A stretch of 64,000 nt of DNA from Platynereis dumerilii (lineage: Eukaryota > Annelida > Polychaeta > Phyllodocida > Nereididae), in contig JAPTHN010000003.1 of assembly GCA_026936325.1 (NCBI GenBank), positions 82,449,006-82,513,005 of the forward strand, in the 5' to 3' direction. Both the position numbers and the translations under genes were made by a program. Position 1 is the stretch's first letter; each line of letters starts with the position of its first letter. Of this stretch, positions 34,153-44,864 are shown in pieces. The notes under the pieces are model-generated. The model did not search any database and was not told where the DNA came from. It saw nothing but the letters and a program-made list of their open reading frames with translations.

Positions 34153-34436
34153 ATTGTAATGATATAAAAGAAAACCATTATTATGTCTTATTTTACTAAC
34201 TTTAGGCTCAAATTGCAAAGTACATAAATGTATTCAAAATTATGGACGCTCTATTTAAATTTTGTTGTGTTAATTGGATATGCCCTATTTTCGTCCGACC
34301 ACCCATGACGCTCGCGCATCCTTCCGGCACCCCTGCTCTAGACCATCATACAACAATCAACATGCTTGTCGAAGGCCTTGTTTGTTTCCTTTTAGGATAT
34401 AGGTTCACTCAAACTGTGACTGTTGTTCAATGAACT

Positions 34437-34550
34437 TTGACGGCTGTTTCAATCATCCGTCGCCTCATTGCCGTGTCCTCATCCTGTCCTAATTGGCCTA
34501 CCAAGTGCATAAATACAGGACGTATAGCCCCAATCATAAATCCATCCACT
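34437..34550 (+). mobile_element. SINE 3' half, first family
   Basis: It starts within the body (ACGGCTGTTTCAATCATC) and runs to the ATCC tail; the tRNA-like head is missing. It ends 43 bp before the first coding exon of the next gene. Confidence 0.75.
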
Positions 34551-34597
34551 GTTCAATGAACGCTTTTATCCTGCTGCTTCTAACCTTTTCAGAAACC

Positions 34598-34650
34598 ATG
34601 AACAGCAATCAACAGTGCGATGGCGGAGGTGGAGATAATGAGACTATCAT
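34598..34650 (+). CDS. unrecognised protein gene, first coding exon
   Basis: The acceptor TTTTCAG at 34586-34592 is followed by AAACC and an ATG in good context, so the 5' UTR is spliced. The exon reads MNSNQQCDGGGGDNETI and ends at CAT/GTAAGG in phase 2. An upstream untranslated exon must exist but is not visible. The family was not recognised. Confidence 0.72.
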
Positions 34651-34958
34651 GTAAGGAGTGCTTTATTTTTCTCAGGCCTACGTGATAAATTAATAGTCAA
34701 TATGTTATTGGTCTTGGTTTTTACCTTCAGCGAATCATTAATTATTTTTTCACCTCGTAATACAGAATATTTATCCATTTCACGGGCTCTTTTCATGATG
34801 GGGAGGAGGGTCTTCCTTCTATTGACTACCTCTTGTGAAAGATCTTCATGGATTGAAATGGAGTTACCGTTAAAGGCCGAATGAGCATTATACACCTCCT
34901 GTACTGCATATATAAATCGGCACTCAATGATTATTTCCGCACACTGTTAATTTCCCAG

Positions 34959-35142
34959 AATGAAGCGGGTATTTGCATTTCTGCACGCTTCACCTTTTGG
35001 TCCGGATGCTGATGCGCTTGATTCTGCGCAAATCAGGGAGTTGATTTCTCTCGGGGGACAAGAAAATCCTGCGGTGCTCCTCAGGGAGATGGTCAAACTT
35101 CCAAACCTGTACAAGTCAAGTCACTACACGGCTGTCATGCAG
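34959..35142 (+). CDS. unrecognised protein gene, exon 2
   Basis: The acceptor TTTCCCAG joins phase 2 to give I-MKRVFAFLHASPFGPDADA. The exon continues LDSAQIRELISLGGQENPAV and ends CATGCAG/GTTTGA in phase 0. Its 61 codons look helical and globular with no signal peptide. Confidence 0.85.
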
Positions 35143-36305
35143 GTTTGACATTTCATTATATAGTTTTTATTATTAGCTGCGTCAGGCAGCTCTTACCCTT
35201 GAATTTTGGTTAATTCTTGTTAGCACTGCTGAGATCGTGTTCTCTCACCAATCTCATTCAAACTTAAAGTACAGTGGAAATGGAATTTTTGCTAGAGCCC
35301 AGTTGATTTTGGTGGCTCATGGTAACAAAAGAAAATTAATAAAGAAAACAAATCGGCCGGATTTTCGGGGGTCAAAGGTCAAGCCCAAGATGCGTGCGCA
35401 TCCTAGCAAGTGGAACCTGCATAAATTATAAACAAGTTCATATTGTAGGCCTACATAGACGTCGCTGCAGCTAGGCTGCTAAGTCACGCTTCACTGAGCA
35501 GCTGCTGCATGGGTGATAATGGTTGGCTCTGCACACGGAGGTTTCTTGATAGTGTTTTTTAATTGTCAGGTTTTTAATGAGTGCAGGGTTGTCAGTTAGA
35601 TGGATACATCCATTTTGACAGAAAATTATATTCTGAAGCATTTAGAAAGGTTTGTATGCAGCTTTGGCAGACCTGTATTTTGCCAGCTTTGCTTGTGTTT
35701 CATAGACCTGATTTATCCACGTGCAATTTTCAGAATGTAAACACTGGGCAATAATTGGCTGGGAGAGCCAGAACCTACCAGATAGAACAGAAAGAATAGA
35801 GAATATGTAATTGATAGAACAGATAAAATTGAAAGAACAGATAGAATAGAAAGAGTCATGGGTGGATCCAGAAAATTCCTAATGGGGGAGGGGGGTGAAA
35901 ATATTTTTTTACAGTAAAATCTACCCCTACATTAGCTATAACCTTGGCCCTGAAATCTCCGGGCCCAAAACTTCATAGCACATGGATCTCATCTTAGCCG
36001 AATCTGACGCAGCTTAAAGTGCTTGCACGTTATTTTTTATAGTCTGGGCTTATTGCACTAACCTGGGGGAGCATGCAGTTGCTTCTTCCCGAAATCAGAA
36101 GCGGATGTTTCTCTGTGTTATAAAACTATGGGTTATCATCAGAAGACAGTCATCTACTTACCTTAAAGGAGACAAAGTACTTCCCCCCCCCCAGGGGGCA
36201 TATCTAGATATTGCTTAGGAGGGGCACAACATGGTGTGCAATATGCGCACACATGGACGTTCGCGACTTTTTCAATCTTGCCCATGTTAATTTTACTCTT
36301 TACAC
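35143..36305. other. intron 2 of the unrecognised gene, upstream part
   Basis: Noncoding. A degenerate AGATAGAACAGAAAGAATAG simple repeat lies at about 35780-35860. Confidence 0.55.
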
Positions 36306-37766
36306 ATGTTTTGTGCCAAGTGGCACCTTATTGTTAATATCTCTAAAACCAAAGTAATGCAAATCGGATCCAAAACCCACGCTAATTTCCTATATGATAA
36401 TAAAACCATTGAAAATGTAGAAAAGTTTAAATATTTGGGTCATACAATTAGCAACAATAAAAAGATACATAAAGAGATGCCAGATTACATAGCAACCCAG
36501 TCACAAAAGGCTCTTTTTGCTCTGCATGGACGGATGAAACCGTCTCTTGGTCATATACCCCATCACTTGCAATTAAAATGTTTGATAGCTATGTCCTCCC
36601 TATACTGGAATACAATAGCACCTTTTGGTCAGGTACTTCGGAGATTTCTAAAATAGAGAAAGTTCAGATTGGTTACCTAAAACATATACTTAATGTTAGA
36701 CGACAAACACCGACATTAGCAGTGTATGCAGAAACAAGTAGATTCCCCATTCGATTGAGGCAACAACTTAGCACAATAACCTATTGGGCCAAATTAAAAG
36801 ATCTCCCAAGTCATGATGTCCTTAGTAAATGTCTTAAAATTCAGTAAGATTTACATAACACAGGTCAGAATAACTGGTACAGTAAGGTAGAGAAAACTAC
36901 GACAGAAGCTGACATCTCAAATTGGCTTACTGCTGATCCTACTTCAGTATTAAAGGAAGTGAAACTAAAACTATACACGACAGAACAATACAGAATTCTT
37001 AATGAACTCACTGATTCTGAAAAGCTTCCTAAACTTCGCACATATAAACTCTTTAAGACAAGCTACTGTCTGGAACCGTATCTAAATTTGAATCTCCCAA
37101 AGAAAACATACACTAATATTGCAAGATTCAGATTAAGTTCTCACAATCTTAAAATTGAGACAGGAAGACATAATATACACAAGACCCCGATAGAGCTTAG
37201 AAAATGTGACAAATGTGACACAGGTGACATTGAAGATGAAATACATTGCCTTTTAGTGTGCAACAATAACGCTGCTCAGAGAATAGAACTTGTAAATAAA
37301 GCAAGCAGCATAATCCCTAATTTCTGTGATCTTGATAGCATACAACAGTTTAAAATACTCATCTCAAATAAAAGCCCTGACATAATACTTGCTGTGGGTT
37401 CTTTTCTCAATAAAATAATGTGAATGAAATCTAAAACTTCTGTGCCTCCTTGCACTTTACTTTCACCGGTGCTGCTGTCTATGTCGAGATATATATCCTC
37501 ACTTTGCTTTTATTGACTTTTGTGCAATAACACATATGAAACTGGGACCAATGTGCATATTTCATGAACTATGAAAGACAATTCTACATGAACTGTGAAA
37601 CCTGTCGTTTATTATGATGTGACACTAGATTATGTTTGGTAGCATAGAACACCGTAGATGTAGATTTGAAATTTTTGATTTTTCGATTTTAAATTCCTGA
37701 TTGACACCTGTATCTGTATTTGATATTTCTGTTTGTCAATAAAAGTTTATATATATATATAATTTT
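36306..37766 (+). pseudogene. 5'-truncated LINE copy, CR1/Jockey-group, dead
   Basis: It starts inside the RT palm at FCAKWHLIVN and runs through the thumb and the C-terminal zinc-ribbon-like region (RKCDKCDTGDIEDEIHCLLV) to a stop at 37423. The 3' UTR ends GTCAATAAAAGTTTATATAT. There is a frame change near 36570 and an in-frame TAA at 36845, so it is inactive. It is the same family as 40540-51283, whose 3' end has the same GTCAATAAAA plus TA-repeat tail. It sits in intron 2 of the unrecognised gene, same strand. Confidence 0.9.
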
Positions 37767-37879
37767 GGGCCTGATGGGGGAGGGACCATGCACTCATTTT
37801 AACTGTAATTTATATACTGTGTGTGTTTTACTAAAATAAATATTATCTTGTAATCTATTAAATTTTGGTGATTTGTCAG

Positions 37880-38023
37880 GACTTGATTGCGTCGTACAGT
37901 AAGGTAACAAAGGTGGAGGAGTCAGAGAAAAGCCCGTTGACATGTTTAATGGACAAGTTTGGAGAGAAGGCAATCTATTGCCTCAATGAATGGACTGTCA
38001 GCGGAATCATTGTCCTAACAGAG
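37880..38023 (+). CDS. unrecognised protein gene, exon 3
   Basis: 48 codons between ATTTGTCAG and GAG/GTATTT, phase 0 at both ends: DLIASYSKVTKVEESEKSPL and then CLMDKFGEKAIYCLNEWTVS. It is helical, with no known motif. Confidence 0.85.
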
Positions 38024-38520
38024 GTATTTACTGTTATAGCTAAGATTGAGAATGATATTAAAATCTCATCTCCTGTTGAAACTGATAGATGGTCACTTCC
38101 ACTTTTTAACAGAGTTCTCTTGCAGATATAAGAGAGGGGATCATACTCATTTTTCTCAAGCATTTTTTTTTTTGGCACAGCCTGGGCACAGTTAACTTAT
38201 ACTTATATATGATAGCTTAGAAGGTTTTGTAGGGTGGTTTGTGACTGCAATGGCCTGCATTACTAGGGAATGGTAAAAAAACTTGCAGTGTTAATTTGAT
38301 TTTAGGATATTTATAACGCTGCTTGGTGGCTACCAAATAAAGGATTATGCGCCAAACAATGATTATGCGTCTGATTTTTACTAAAAAATCAGTGACATGT
38401 ATATCAAAAGGCAGTCTGACAAAATTACAGACTGTAATAAGGAGTCCAAGTCCACTAATTGTTGGTTCAAATTTAGATTTTTAGATATTTTGTTTAAGAA
38501 AATTTCTTCTTTTTTTTCAG

Positions 38521-38555
38521 TTGCTGATGCCTCTAGAAGAATCACAGGAAACTAA
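38521..38555 (+). CDS. unrecognised protein gene, exon 4 (35 bp)
   Basis: After a long pyrimidine tract and CAG, it reads LLMPLEESQET plus two bases, with donor AA/GTAAAA. Phase 2 here and the single leading base of the exon at 55237 join to Lys, giving QETKSRSLRMLV. That agreement across a 16.7-kb intron is the main support for the short exon. Confidence 0.75.
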
Positions 38556-38789
38556 GTAAAACTATTTACAATTTCTAGAGAACAGATTAATATAATTGCA
38601 TGGTTTTATTTGTTGTTTAATTTAGTGATAAATCTGCTTAAACAGAGAAACAGAAGAACAATACTATTTTGCAACAGTTGCTACCAAGCAAAAACAATGG
38701 GCTTCCCCTGTCTACAAGTGGACTGCTGTTTCATCTCCACTGCTTTTTCCGGCCTTGGCTGATCACACCTTATGCTGTCATGTGTTGCC

Positions 38790-39478
38790 ACTTAGGGTGT
38801 CCCATTTTTGGAAAAAATTTTCGGATCAAGCTCTTTTTGGGCTCAGTTGTGCTCCCATGTGTACAAAGGCCACACACCAAATTTCAGCCAAATCCATTGA
38901 GGGTTAGACCCCCCCCCCCCTACCACCATCTTTGGAGTCAAAAATGACTATTTTCGAGCACAAAAAGTGGCTATTTTCCTGTCTGAAATCATCCCAGTGG
39001 CACAAAAATTGTTCATATAGAGATTTTTGAGAGTGCTAAGACCATCTATGATGATAACAGATCACTCAGAGGTCAAGATGACTTCATAACATGCCATGAA
39101 TGGTCAATTCAGCCCTCGGATTACCCAAAAAACGACAATTTTCGAGCATAAAAAGTGGCTATTTTCCTGTCTAAAATCAGTTAATGCCACTGAAATTGGT
39201 CAAACTGGGGTTTTTGAGGGTGCTGAAGTCACCCATGATGAAACTGAATCACTCAGAGGTTATGCCTACTTCATTACAAGCAATATTTGGTAAATTCAGC
39301 CCTCAGATTACCTAAAATTGGCTATTTTGACAGGATTTCCTGCAGTTTTAAAATTATTGCAGAGCACCAATACCCGTGTTTTAGGGATTGTTAGGCATGA
39401 ACATTTCACTATAGATACATTAACATGTATCAATTAGAGGTGGTAACCATTGAATTTAACTTTTTCAATGGGTCGCTT
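38790..39478. repeat. left arm of a 15-kb-spaced inverted pair
   Basis: From TTGCCACTTAGGGTGTCCC to near CAATGGGTCGC it aligns in inverted orientation with 53108-53815. It contains internal copies of CAAAAAGTGGCTATTTTCCT. The pair is the outermost layer of the intron-4 stack and is probably the two long terminal arms of one element. Open frames in it carry no motif. Confidence 0.85.
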
Positions 39479-39491
39479 TTCATTATTAATA

Positions 39492-40436
39492 CAGTAGGGG
39501 GAACGGGGGCACATTGGGACGCTTTTAACGTCTACTAATTTTGCTCAATGCTGAAAGAACTGAAGACCTCTAAAGTTTGCATGTATATCACCAATACTAT
39601 TGAGCTTAAATGCAAGGCATAATAAACTAGACTGCACCTACCCTTTTGCAGCCAGATAGTCGTAAAAATGACTGTCCCAATGTGCCCCGGCGTGAACAGC
39701 CGGGGCACATTGGGACATCAATTAAAAAATTATTTTACCACTCCATGTGCAATAGATATCTCATATAAATAGTGCGTAAGACAATATACAGTGCATTAAC
39801 ACCTTGTAGTGCCAATAGTTCATAACTTTAAACAGTTTTAAACATTTAACATAAACTGTCCTGGGTGCGGACATCTATGTAAGTAACACACAGTGCTTTG
39901 CGACAAATTTGTTCACAGAACATGGCAATCCACTTTACCTCTATTCCCTGTGGCCTGAATACCTGTTGTGTGCTGTCCCAGGTTATTCAGTTGCCTTGGA
40001 CACTTAAATCCTGCCATATTAAGTGCGTCCCAATGTGCCCCCAATTCACTGTCCCAATGAGCCCCGATATGACTTTTACAACAAAATGCTAATTTCTCGG
40101 ACACCAGTGAGTGTGTTTATCACGATAGCAATTCAAAACTGTTCTTTTCTATATATAAAATTCATACAAGCACTGAGAAAGCCTCATTGTTCATGGTTTG
40201 TCAAAAGAATGGTTCGAATTTAACCCGTCCATATTTACTTTAATAGTAGCAAAACAAACTTTTGCTCGCCATACTTCTGCATGTGGCTGTAATTTGTCTA
40301 TAAAACCATGGAAACGTCAGGATGTGAAATTACAAGATATCATGGCACTACCATATCATATACTTTACCAGGTTCTAAGAAAACCCCACCGTCCCACAGT
40401 GCCCCGCGTCCCAATGTGCCCCCGTTCCCCCTACAG
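39492..40436. mobile_element. 945-bp MITE with GGGGCACATTGGGAC motif copies
   Basis: CAGTAGGGGGAACGGGGGCA at the left is inverted at the right as GCCCCCGTTCCCCCTACAG with one mismatch. Outside, ATA occurs on both sides and may be a 3-bp duplication. The motif GGGGCACATTGGGAC or its complement appears about seven times: at both ends, as a tight hairpin pair at 39674-39715, and at 40027, 40053 and 40389-40415. The element is noncoding. Confidence 0.8.
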
Positions 40437-40454
40437 ATATGTGAAAGTATTTAA

Positions 40455-42692
40455 GTGAAAATATACCTCTGTAAGATACGTGAATATATTATACTTCAGC
40501 AATTTACTAACATAGCTTTGCTTACTTTTTTTCTCAAATCCATAGGCAATGAATTGAACACTATTCAGCCCATATATAACACCATAACAACTGTGGGAAC
40601 TGTAACATTAAATAATTTTGAAAAGTACTTCCAAAGTATGCAGTCACCACCAAGTGACTCCTCATCCAATTTTGACTTTGAATTCCTAGAAATTGTGGAA
40701 AAGCAACTTGATGACTTAATTAATGATGCAGCTTTGTACATGACTGATTACCCGATAACTGTGTATGAAGTGAGAACGGAGTTAAAAAATTTAAAGCAAG
40801 GAAAAGCTCCTGGTGTTGATGGTATAAGCAATGAGTTCTATAAGTATCTCTCTGAGTTTCTGTTACATCCAATAACCACTTTGTTTAATTATATATGGAC
40901 AAGAGGAGAATATCCTGACAAGTGGTCAGAAGGACTAATTCAACCTCTGCACAAGAAGGGTAGTTACAATGAACCAGATAATTATCGTAAGTTAACTCTA
41001 ATGGCATGTATGGGTAAAATATTTGAATCAATTATTAACAAAAGATTAGTCTTCCAAAGTGAAGCAACAGATATTGTAGACCCTAATCAATTTGGGTTCA
41101 CTCAAGGGTGTAGAACTAGTGACAATGTATTCATTATTGATACGCTTATTTCGTATCAAAAATATATGCGTAAAAATTTGTTCATAACTTTTATAGACTT
41201 CTCCAAGGCTTTTGACTTTGTCAATCGCAATTTTCTGTATTATAAGATGATCAAAAAGGGATTTGGTGTCAGACTTATCAAAATAATTAGGAGTATGTTC
41301 TCAAAATCTAGGGCTAGAGTAAGATGGCAGGGTGAACTTGGTACTTGTATAAATAGTACTCATGGTGTCTTACAAGGTGGTATTGTTAGTTCAAAATTGT
41401 TCAATCTTTATCTGTCCGACTTAGGCGAATATTTAGACCAAAAATGTGGTGTCTCCGTAGAAGGGACTACTTTCACACATCTTCTTTATGCAGATGATTT
41501 AGTATTAATTTCTGAAACTGAGAAAGGCATGCAAACCTTGTTGAGAAATATGGACACTTATTGTAGAAAATGGCATCTGATACTGATAGTCAACTCTGAA
41601 AAGTGTAAAGTTATGTTGTTTAAAAAATCACAGAATAAAAATACAGACAGCTTCAGCTTCTCAATTGGTAGCAAGCAACTAGAAATAGTTGAGTCATATA
41701 AATACTTAGGACATGTGATCTGTAATTCCAAGAATATACATAAGGACATGTACACACATCTAACGACGCAAGCGCAAAAGGCTGTTTATGCTCTTAAAGA
41801 AAATACTCGATCCACTGTAGGTTATCTCACACCAAAATTAAGTTTAAAAATGTTTGACATGCATGTTCTTCCAATTTTGGAGTACAATAGTGAAATTTGG
41901 TTCTCGGAAAAGGAAATTCAGGATCTAGAAAAGATACAGTTAAACTTTCTTAAAAATATGCTGAGTGTTCGCTGTCAAACACCGACCACTGCTTTACTGA
42001 TGGATACTGGTAGGTTCCCACTGATTGTTAGACAACAAGCCTCAGCTTTGAAATATCTAGATAGATTAAAAAAGGACACTTGCCCTATACTTTTGCGTAA
42101 AAGTTTAGCCATTCAAGTGAGACTGAAAGAGAAAGGCGCTCAATGTTGGCTTACAAGGCTAGATAAAATCTCTGAATCACTAAACATAGGTCTTGCGACT
42201 TGTGAACTGAATAAAACTATAGCATCTCTGTTTGATCAGGTTAAACACAAGATGATTACTGATATAAATGACAGCACTAAATATCCTAAACTAAGAACTT
42301 ACAAAACTTTCAAAACAGAAATGCGTATTGAGCCCTATCTGAATTTTAATCTATCTAAATCCGTTTATTCCAGTATTGCACGTTTCAGATTAAGTTCACA
42401 TAATCTCAATATTGAACTAGGCAGACATAAACGTCCGTATGTACCAGCAGAAGAAAGAATCTGTGAAAAGTGTGATTTAAATCTCATTGAGGATGAGATC
42501 CATTGTTTAATGATCTGTACTAAATGGTTAGAGCACAGAGTAAATTTATTTGAAGTAGCTCGTAATTCCATTGATGGGTTCTTGGTATATGATAAATCTC
42601 AACAATTTCACTTAATTATGACCTCTAAAGATATCAACCTAATTATTGCTCTTGGCAAATTTCTGTATTCAGCGCTAAAAATAAATCAATAA
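40455..42692 (+). CDS. LINE reverse transcriptase, open but lacking endonuclease
   Basis: An uninterrupted frame of 745 codons; LINE homology starts at about residue 32 (NELNTIQPIY). The RT blocks are LKQGKAPGVDGISNEFYKYL, GLIQPLHKKGSY, FIDFSKAFDFVNR with catalytic Asp, LQGGIVSSKLFN, and YADDLVLIS with the Asp pair. They are followed by the thumb and a cysteine/histidine C-terminal region (RICEKCDLNLIEDEIHC). The endonuclease that primes LINE insertion is absent, so the copy is a 5' truncation and cannot act alone. Its open frame implies a fairly young insertion. The family belongs to the CR1/Jockey group; the clade is uncertain. Confidence 0.9.
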   Translation: MKIYLCKIREYIILQQFTNIALLTFFLKSIGNELNTIQPIYNTITTVGTVTLNNFEKYFQSMQSPPSDSSSNFDFEFLEIVEKQLDDLINDAALYMTDYPITVYEVRTELKNLKQGKAPGVDGISNEFYKYLSEFLLHPITTLFNYIWTRGEYPDKWSEGLIQPLHKKGSYNEPDNYRKLTLMACMGKIFESIINKRLVFQSEATDIVDPNQFGFTQGCRTSDNVFIIDTLISYQKYMRKNLFITFIDFSKAFDFVNRNFLYYKMIKKGFGVRLIKIIRSMFSKSRARVRWQGELGTCINSTHGVLQGGIVSSKLFNLYLSDLGEYLDQKCGVSVEGTTFTHLLYADDLVLISETEKGMQTLLRNMDTYCRKWHLILIVNSEKCKVMLFKKSQNKNTDSFSFSIGSKQLEIVESYKYLGHVICNSKNIHKDMYTHLTTQAQKAVYALKENTRSTVGYLTPKLSLKMFDMHVLPILEYNSEIWFSEKEIQDLEKIQLNFLKNMLSVRCQTPTTALLMDTGRFPLIVRQQASALKYLDRLKKDTCPILLRKSLAIQVRLKEKGAQCWLTRLDKISESLNIGLATCELNKTIASLFDQVKHKMITDINDSTKYPKLRTYKTFKTEMRIEPYLNFNLSKSVYSSIARFRLSSHNLNIELGRHKRPYVPAEERICEKCDLNLIEDEIHCLMICTKWLEHRVNLFEVARNSIDGFLVYDKSQQFHLIMTSKDINLIIALGKFLYSALKINQ

Positions 42693-44864
42693 CCATGTCG
42701 TTAAATAAGGTCATTGTTCCTAGCTCCTGGTATCTGAGTGGTGAGTGGCATGCTGACAGTGTTGCTTCCAGGTGTTGTTTGTATATATGTTTATATCCCT
42801 TGTTACATAATATGTATCTATTGTACTTAAATTGTGCATCTATTTACTCGTTACTCATTGTTAAGCCTTATAAGTTTTTTTCTATCACCTCTCTGCACCA
42901 TTCTGCACAACTTTCGCTTTATTGTAATTCGTACTATCAAAAGAGATTTTGCTCCAATATATATATATAAAACTTTTTTTTTTCTTTTTGTTTATTTATT
43001 TATTTATTTTGCTCTTATATGATAATAATTCATTTGCAATATTTTTCTTGTACTTTATGGTTGCTATATATGGTTGCTATATATATGCTTATAATACAGA
43101 TAGTCCTATTAAATTTGTTATGATCATTTTCAACTCTTATTTATGCTGTTATTGTGCAACACCAATTTGATTTTTCCCTGTACACAGCGCTCGTGAAGAA
43201 ACATTGGGGTTAAAAAAATGAGCCCGGAACGGGACCTATACCATCTGAAACTGCATGATCACACAAAGATTTTAAGACAAAAACAAAAAAAATCTGTTGG
43301 GAATTTTTTGAGAAATTCAAGTTTTAAGAAATTTGGTTTATCACATCACTCGAACACAAGTGTAATCACATGTAAAACAATTAACTAATTGAAAATGTGA
43401 TGAAACCTGTTGGCTAAGCTCAGTAATGCATTTCAAGTAAGTTTCAATGATTAGTTTGAAATATTTACTGACTTTATTGAAATAAATGTGACAAATTGTT
43501 TATCACATGCTGTAAGAATGCAAAAATGCTAAAAGTAACCAATTTCCCCCAACTTTCAGCCTTTGTTTGTTGAAATCTGAAGCATTATCCTTAGCATGGA
43601 TATGTGAAGCTTTATAAAGCTTTCGAAAAGTTAATGCATGCCTAAAATGGATATAAATGTTACTAGTAAGCTGACACTCATAAGATAGATCAATCATAAT
43701 TCAGCACTGATTCCTAATTAGCCTGTTTAGTTCATGGTATTGTATGTGCATGCAAGAGTTCAAATATAGAGCAAGGTGGCAGCACAGAATGATGCACGTT
43801 AATAAGAATGGTGACATATCAGGTCTCGACAACCAAACCACATGCAAATTTCTTCATAGATTTGTGCAGGCAGCAACTATTTCCCTCATGCATAATATAC
43901 CTTAACACCAAAATCAGCATATGTATGGTTCAAATTAAGTGCAATTCTAAAGTTTGGCTGATTTTCTTCAAATCATCAGCAGTTGGACAGCCTGTCAAAG
44001 TAGGCATCAAAGTTATCAACGACCTGTGTGGAAAATTGAGCACGATGTTTGCTACACTTTCCAGGTACACCTTGTACCTGTCTTACCGAAATGAGTGCTA
44101 TGGTGGTTTTGGAAATATTCTATGGCATGAGCAAATTTACTGGATATAACAATTTCTTTGATTGAAAAGAATTAAGGAAGTTATCAAAACATTTGTATAT
44201 GACATCCAGGAATGCAATAAAACAGCTGTTGTAAGGCTCCATATTTTCTGTGCAACATACTGGACAGCATATTAAGGGATACTCAAGATCAGCAATTGGA
44301 TAAATTAATTTACCCCTGACGGTTTCGCCCCCGCAGGTCTCGGGCCTCCTCGTGGCGGTGGGTGGTAACACAAGGGTGAAGACCTCTATCCCTTGTGGCC
44401 AACACGAGACAGTGCGCAAGCACACGTCTCCCCGACGGAAATGGGGCAACCTGTTTGCCGTGGGTTGCGACCCGTGTTGGAGGATGAAGGGGTCCTGGTG
44501 GTTGAGTTGGTTGGGACTAAGTTGGTCTCACCCATACAATACACTACTTTGGCCTGGATTTCTCCCAGACGGGAGGCTGGATTGGCCCGGTCCAGTCAAT
44601 CGGCTTGTCATGTTGCTATTTGGACTTCGGTCCTATTTGGCCATGGCTGATGGGTCAATCAAGGAGGGTTAGAACCCGGGTATTTGCCTGCCGTGGTTAT
44701 TGTTATCATGATTTGAGGCTGTATTGCAGGACTGACCTTTTTAGAGTATATCCCTTATGTATCCCTGGGACTAGGGTACAGGGCACTGCCCTATCCATGT
44801 TGGTCTCCCCTTGTTGGGCTCCGTGGTGGGTGGGGAACATGAAGGATGAAATAAGTAAATCTAT

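Noticed and set aside
34242-34433. Possible extra exon MDALFKFCCVNW...
   Set aside because: No acceptor or donor with consistent phase and no conserved motif; it lies next to a SINE fragment.
42695-43170. Three short hydrophobic open frames
   Set aside because: They lie in the 3' UTR of the LINE and are rich in TTT/TAT codons; no support.
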